A DNA stretch of 64,000 nucleotides. Source: MFD01275-c22 sp963705885. GTDB lineage: Bacteria > Actinomycetota > Actinomycetes > JACCUZ01. The notes below the pieces were generated by a model. That model was not told the origin of the DNA, did no database searches, and saw nothing but the letters and a program-made list of their open reading frames with translations. Where the stretch lies: NCBI GenBank assembly GCA_963705885.1, contig OY970120.1, positions 372,001 through 436,000 on the forward strand. The letters run 5' to 3'. A program made the translations under genes and the position numbers. This document shows, piece by piece, positions 60,411 through 64,000 of this stretch; positions within the stretch are counted from its first letter, which is position 1; every line of letters starts with the position of its first letter.

Positions 60411-61530
60411 ATGGGTGGAGTCCGAGTGCTGGCCGGGACACGGAAGGGCGCGTTCGTCCTGACGTCGGACGAGAAGCGCCAGCGGTGGGACGTCAGCGGC
60501 CCGCACTTCGCCGGCTGGGAGATCTACCACGTCAAGGGCTCCCCCGCCGACCCCGACCGCATCTACGCCTCGCAGACCAGCGGCTGGTTCGGCCAGGTCA
60601 TCCAGCGCTCCGACGACGGCGGCGCCACGTGGGACACCGTGGGCAACGACTTCACCTACGACGGGGTGCCCGGCAAGCACCAGTGGTACGACGGGTCGCT
60701 CCGCGCCCTGGGCCTTCACCCGCGTCTGGCACCTCGAGCCGTCGCTGTCCGACCCCGACACCGTCTACGCCGGTGTCGAGGACGCTGCCCTGTTCAAGTC
60801 CGTCGACGGCGGCAAGGAGTGGGCCGAGCTGTCCGGGCTGCGCCAGCACGACACCGGCCCGCAGTGGCAGCCGGGCGCCGGCGGGATGTGCCTGCACACG
60901 ATCGTCCAGCGACCCCACCGACGCGGACAGCCTGTACGTCGCCATCTCCGCGGCCGGCGCGTTCCGCTCCGACGACGGGGGCAAGACCTGGCAGCCCATC
61001 AACAAGGGCCTGCGGTCCGGCGAGATCCCCGACACCGACGCCGAGGTCGGCCACTGCGTGCACCGCATCGCCATGCACCCGTCGCGCCCGGACGTGCTCT
61101 TCATGCAGAAGCACTGGGACGTCATGCGCAGCGACGACGGCGGCGACTCGTGGCACGAGGTCAGCGGCAACCTGCCCACGCGACTTCGGCTTCCCGATCG
61201 ACGTCCACGCCCACGAGCCGGACACCATCTACGTCGTCCCCATCAAGAGCGACTCCGAGCACTTCCCGCCCGACGGCAAGCTGCGCGTCTACCGCAGCCG
61301 CACCGGCGGCAACGAGTGGGAGGCGCTGACGAAGGGCCTGCCGCAGAAGGACTGCTACGTCAACGTCCTGCGCGACGCCATGGCCGTCGACTCGCTCGAC
61401 TCCTGCGGCGTCTACTTCGGCACCACCGGCGGCCAGGTCTACGCCTCCGCCGACTCCGGGGACAGCTGGGAGCCCATCGTCCGCGACCTGCCGCGCCGTG
61501 CTGTCCGTCGAGGTCCAGACGCTGCCATGA
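60411..61530 (+). pseudogene. Sialidase/VPS10-like beta-propeller protein with four +1 frameshifts
   Basis: Read in phase from ATG 60411 it gives VRVLAGTRKGAFVLTSDEKR, YASQTSGWFGQVIQRSDDGG and so on, an exo-alpha-sialidase-like propeller with SDDGG Asp-box repeats. Sense passes to the next frame near 60,699 (PWAFTRVWHLEPSLSDPDT), near 60,907 (DPTDADSLYVAISAAGAFRS), near 61,181 (DFGFPIDVHAHEPDTIYVVP) and near 61,494 (AVLSVEVQTLP, stop at 61530). Each shift is explained by one extra base. The corrected protein would be about 371 residues with no internal stop. Function of this family is unknown. Confidence 0.8.
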
Positions 61531-61824
61531 TCCGCGTCGTGCTGCCGCCCCACCTGCGCACGATCGCGCGGGTGGAGGGCGAGGTGCGCCTCGACGTCGA
61601 CGGCCTGGTCACGCAGCGGACGGTCCTCGACGCCCTCGAGCACCGCTACCCCACGCTGCGCGGGACGATCCGCGACCACGTCCACCCAGCAGCGACGGGC
61701 GTTCGTCCGGTTCTTCGCCTGCGAGGAGGACCTCTCGCACGAGCCGCCCGACGCCCCGCTCCCCGACGCCGTCGCCACAGGCACCGAGCCCTTCATGGTG
61801 ATCGGCGCGATGGCGGGCGGCTGA
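61527..61824 (+). pseudogene. MoaD/ThiS-family protein with one +1 frameshift
   Basis: ATG 61527 overlaps the stop of the propeller gene. MIRVVLPPHLRTIARVEGEV and LDALEHRYPTLRGTIRDHV read in phase; after about 61,683 sense continues in the next frame as TQQRRAFVRFFACEEDLSHE and ends with IGAMAGG at the stop at 61824. The C-terminal Gly-Gly is the thiocarboxylation or conjugation site of this ubiquitin-like fold. One extra base explains the break. Often paired with the preceding propeller gene in actinobacteria. Confidence 0.8.
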
Positions 61825-61936
61825 TCTCCGTACGAGCCGCCCGAGCGCCCGGGACACGGGCACCGCCTCGTGGATCTTGCCCCGGCGGCGCAGAGCGGGC
61901 ACAGTCGGCAGTCACCGACCCCGGGAGGTCATCGGC

Positions 61937-62299
61937 ATGGGCAGCGTCCTCGTGCACATCACCTGCGGCCCCGAGGCTCCGACACGGGCGGCACTGGGGG
62001 TCCTGGTCGCCCGGGCCGCGGTCGACGAGGGCCACACGGTGAGCGTGTTCCTCGCCGGCGACGGGGTGCAGCTGATCCGCGACGCCGTCCTGGACTCCCT
62101 CTCCGGACTGGGCACCGGGTCGCTGCGGGAGTCCTTCGACGCCGTCGCCGCAGGCGGCGGACGCTTCTACGTGTCCGGGATGTCCAGCAAGGCGCGGGGC
62201 GTCACCGACGCCGACCTCGAGAACAAGCCGGCCGAGATGGCGATGCCGACCCGGCTGGTCCAGCTGGCGTTCGAGGCGGACCGCACGCTGACCTACTGA
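61937..62299 (+). CDS. DsrE-family protein
   Basis: 120 residues from ATG 61937 (GGGAGGTC upstream). VLVHITCGPEAPTRAALGVLVARAAVDEGHTVSVFLAGDGV and RFYVSGMSSKARGVTDADL match DsrE/DsrF-like sulfur-relay folds, with a Cys near the N-terminus (Cys10) in place of the usual later Cys. Role unknown; may act on persulfides. Confidence 0.8.
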   Translation: MGSVLVHITCGPEAPTRAALGVLVARAAVDEGHTVSVFLAGDGVQLIRDAVLDSLSGLGTGSLRESFDAVAAGGGRFYVSGMSSKARGVTDADLENKPAEMAMPTRLVQLAFEADRTLTY

Positions 62300-62349
62300 C
62301 CTCGTCACATCAGCGGAGCAGTGATCGTCCCGCGGGCTACGGTTGTGGC

Positions 62350-63153
62350 ATGGGCGCGCGACGCCACGATGACAGCGTCACGACGCACACGCCGTACGTC
62401 GTGCTGGTGCCCGCGCGCCACCGGGCCGTGGTCTTCGACCTGGACGGTGTCCTCACCGACACGGCATCCGTCCACGAGTCGGCGTGGCGCGAGCTGTTCG
62501 ACGCCTTCCTCGCCGGCGCGCCCGGAGCGGCCGGCACGGACCGCTCACCGTTCACCCCTGACGACTACCGCCGCTACGTCGACGGCAGGCCGCGCTACGA
62601 CGGCGTCGCGACGTTCCTGGCCTCGCGTGCTGTCGACCTGCCGTGGGGCGACCCCGCGGACGCACCCGACCGCGAGACGGTGTGCGGGCTGGGCAACCGC
62701 AAGGACGCGCTGTTCCTGGCGCGGCTGCGGCGCGACGGCGCCGAGCTGATCCCCGGCGCCGAGCGTCTCGTGCGCGACCTGCACGCGCGCGGTGTCCCCG
62801 TCGCTGTCGTGTCCGCCAGCCGCAACGCGCACGAGGTGCTCACCGCCGTCGGCCTGCGCCCGCTGGTCCCCGTCCTGGTCGACGGGGTGGTCGCCGCCGA
62901 CCGCGGGCTTCCGGGCAAGCCAGACGCCGCGACGTTCCTCGAGGCGGTCCGGACGATCGGCGTCGAGCCGGCGGGTGCCGTCGTCGTGGAGGACGCTCAG
63001 GCGGGGGTCGAGGCCGGCCGCAGCGGCGGCTTCGGGCTGGTGGTCGGCATCGACCGCACCGGCGAGAACGATCTGCACGCTCACGGTGCCGACGTCGTGG
63101 TCCCCGACCTCACCCGGCTCGGCCTCGAGGAGGCAAGCGGTGTCCGAGGCTGA
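62350..63153 (+). CDS. HAD hydrolase, beta-phosphoglucomutase family
   Basis: 267 residues. Motif I VVFDLDGVLTDTASVHESAW, a helical cap (about 35-125) with GRPRYDGVATFLASR, motif II VAVVSASRN, motif III GLPGKPDAATFLEAV, motif IV VVVEDAQAGVEAGRSGGFG. Typical of beta-phosphoglucomutase encoded with GH65 phosphorylases, converting beta-glucose-1-phosphate to glucose-6-phosphate. Its end overlaps the GH65 gene by 14 bases. Confidence 0.9.
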   Translation: MGARRHDDSVTTHTPYVVLVPARHRAVVFDLDGVLTDTASVHESAWRELFDAFLAGAPGAAGTDRSPFTPDDYRRYVDGRPRYDGVATFLASRAVDLPWGDPADAPDRETVCGLGNRKDALFLARLRRDGAELIPGAERLVRDLHARGVPVAVVSASRNAHEVLTAVGLRPLVPVLVDGVVAADRGLPGKPDAATFLEAVRTIGVEPAGAVVVEDAQAGVEAGRSGGFGLVVGIDRTGENDLHAHGADVVVPDLTRLGLEEASGVRG

Positions 63154-64000
63154 CGGCTGGGTCCTCCGGTTCGACGGGTTCTCCGCTGACGACGAGGGGC
63201 GGCGCGAGACCCTCTGCGCAGTCGGGAACGGCTACGTCGTCACCCGCGGTTCCGCCCCAGAGCACCGCGCCGACGGCGTGCACTATCCCGGCACCTACGT
63301 GGGCGGCGTCTACAACCGGCTCACCGACCACGTCGACGGCCGGGCCGTGGAGAACGAGAGCCTGGTCAACCTGCCGTCCTGGCTGTTCCTCACCTTCGCC
63401 GCCGAGGACGGCCCCTGGCTGGGTGACGACGGCGACCACGACCGGGGCGTCGCGGTCGAGGACCAGCGGGTCGAGCTCGACATGCGCCGCGGGGTCCTGA
63501 CCCGGCACGCCCGCGTCCGCGACCGGGCCGGCCGCGTCACCCTGCTCCGCCAGCGGCGCTTCGTGCACATGGAGCAGCCGCACCTGGCCGGGCTGGAGAC
63601 CACCCTGCAGGCCGAGAACTGGTCGGGGACGCTGCGGGTCCGCTCGGGCGTGGACGGCGCCGTCGTGAACGCCGGGGTCCCGCGCTACCGCGACCTCGAC
63701 GGGCGCCACCTGACCGTGCTCAGCGCCGACGCCGTGACCGAGGACACCGTGATGGTCGTGGCGGAGACGAACCAGTCGCGCGTCCGGGTGGCGGTCGCGG
63801 CCCGGACGGACGTCCAGGGACCCTCGGGGGCGAGCGCGCTGCGGCACCTCGTCAGCGACGGCTCCTCGGCGATCCACGAGCTCGCCGTGCCGGTCGGCGA
63901 GGGCGAGGTCGTCACGGTCTCCAAGGTGGCCGCGGTCCACACCTCACGCGACCGGGCCATCTCCGAGCCGGTCGAGGCCTGCGCGAGCGCGGTGGCCCGG
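63140..64000 (+). CDS. Glycoside hydrolase family 65 (trehalose/maltose phosphorylase type), N-terminal part
   Basis: 287 residues to the window edge from GTG 63140. FSADDEGRRETLCAVGNGYVVTRGS is the GH65 N-terminal signature, followed by YPGTYVGGVYNRL, ENESLVNLPSWLFL and RVELDMRRGVLTRHARV. The (alpha/alpha)6 catalytic barrel lies outside the window. It would phosphorolyse trehalose, maltose or kojibiose, feeding the HAD mutase just upstream. Confidence 0.88.
   Translation, partial: MSEADGWVLRFDGFSADDEGRRETLCAVGNGYVVTRGSAPEHRADGVHYPGTYVGGVYNRLTDHVDGRAVENESLVNLPSWLFLTFAAEDGPWLGDDGDHDRGVAVEDQRVELDMRRGVLTRHARVRDRAGRVTLLRQRRFVHMEQPHLAGLETTLQAENWSGTLRVRSGVDGAVVNAGVPRYRDLDGRHLTVLSADAVTEDTVMVVAETNQSRVRVAVAARTDVQGPSGASALRHLVSDGSSAIHELAVPVGEGEVVTVSKVAAVHTSRDRAISEPVEACASAVAR

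Noticed and set aside
60699..61683. Programmed frameshift with a common slippery sequence
   Set aside because: The five sites share no heptamer, no in-frame stop at the shift point and no obvious stimulatory structure, so a known programmed mechanism is not supported.

Overview
The window is very high G+C DNA (roughly 70-75% by eye) with tightly packed genes, many ATGA/GTGA stop-start overlaps and frequent GTG starts. Gene content is that of an actinobacterium: SepX/GlpR next to a Glp-type MoeA, CsoR-CopZ-CopA, DUF1918/DUF1876, an Acg-type nitroreductase, and FmdB-MTAP-SAF-MscL. The family cannot be fixed from this sequence; a Kineosporiales/Motilibacterales/Geodermatophilales-like lineage is my guess.

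Layout. (1) 1-4185, minus: operon for a V/A-type ATPase (G/H-like, C, I, K, F, E, and the first part of A, cut by the window edge). (2) 4368-15305, plus, divergent: AcsA-type acetate-CoA ligase, 2-oxoacid dehydrogenase E1a-E1b-E2, a stand-alone acyl carrier protein, a DUF1918-DUF1876 protein, then a complete group 3b-type [NiFe] (sulf)hydrogenase (beta, gamma, small, large) with a cNMP-fold protein inside the operon and a maturation protease at its end. (3) 15479-24941, plus: MacB-like ABC exporter, DUF4389 and DUF1330 proteins, membrane protein, membrane-tethered alpha/beta hydrolase, Acg-like nitroreductase and a frameshifted conserved protein. Regions 1-3 together read as an energy/redox island resembling mycobacterial hypoxia (DosR) gene sets.

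(4) 24977-30635: an eroded catabolic segment ending at tRNA-Ala(CGC). It holds a zinc alcohol dehydrogenase, the last third of a sugar ABC permease abutting a SorC-type regulator, an APH-type kinase, psuK and a frameshifted psuG for pseudouridine breakdown, and a decayed copy of the 3' end of the APH gene. (5) 30695-38656: conserved actinobacterial core block (sepX/glpR, membrane protein, rimJ-like, mog, moaC, moeA/glp, galU) with a GAF-GGDEF protein, then 5-formyl-THF cyclo-ligase. (6) 38653-50830: cation/proton antiporter, fused SecDF, anti-sigma-type ATPase, copper-resistance operon with two CsoR boxes, ECF sigma factor with membrane partner, ZIP transporter and UspA. (7) 50929-54439: FmdB, MTAP, SAF, MscL, a 55-residue protein and a sulfotransferase. 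(8) 54470-59514: secreted LVIVD protein with a poly-Asp tail, DUF305 lipoprotein, two tandem secreted LecA-like proteins and a small membrane protein. (9) 59524-64000: DUF1772 protein, tRNA-Arg(CCT), a sialidase-like beta-propeller gene and a MoaD-like gene that together carry five single-base frameshifts, then DsrE, a beta-phosphoglucomutase-like HAD and the start of a GH65 phosphorylase.

No insertion sequence, CRISPR array, prophage or replication origin was seen. No gene-free stretch exceeds about 300 bases. The most unusual signals are the energy/redox island with a non-canonical cNMP-fold protein in the hydrogenase operon, the scars in region 4, and the cluster of +1 frameshifts near 61 kb.
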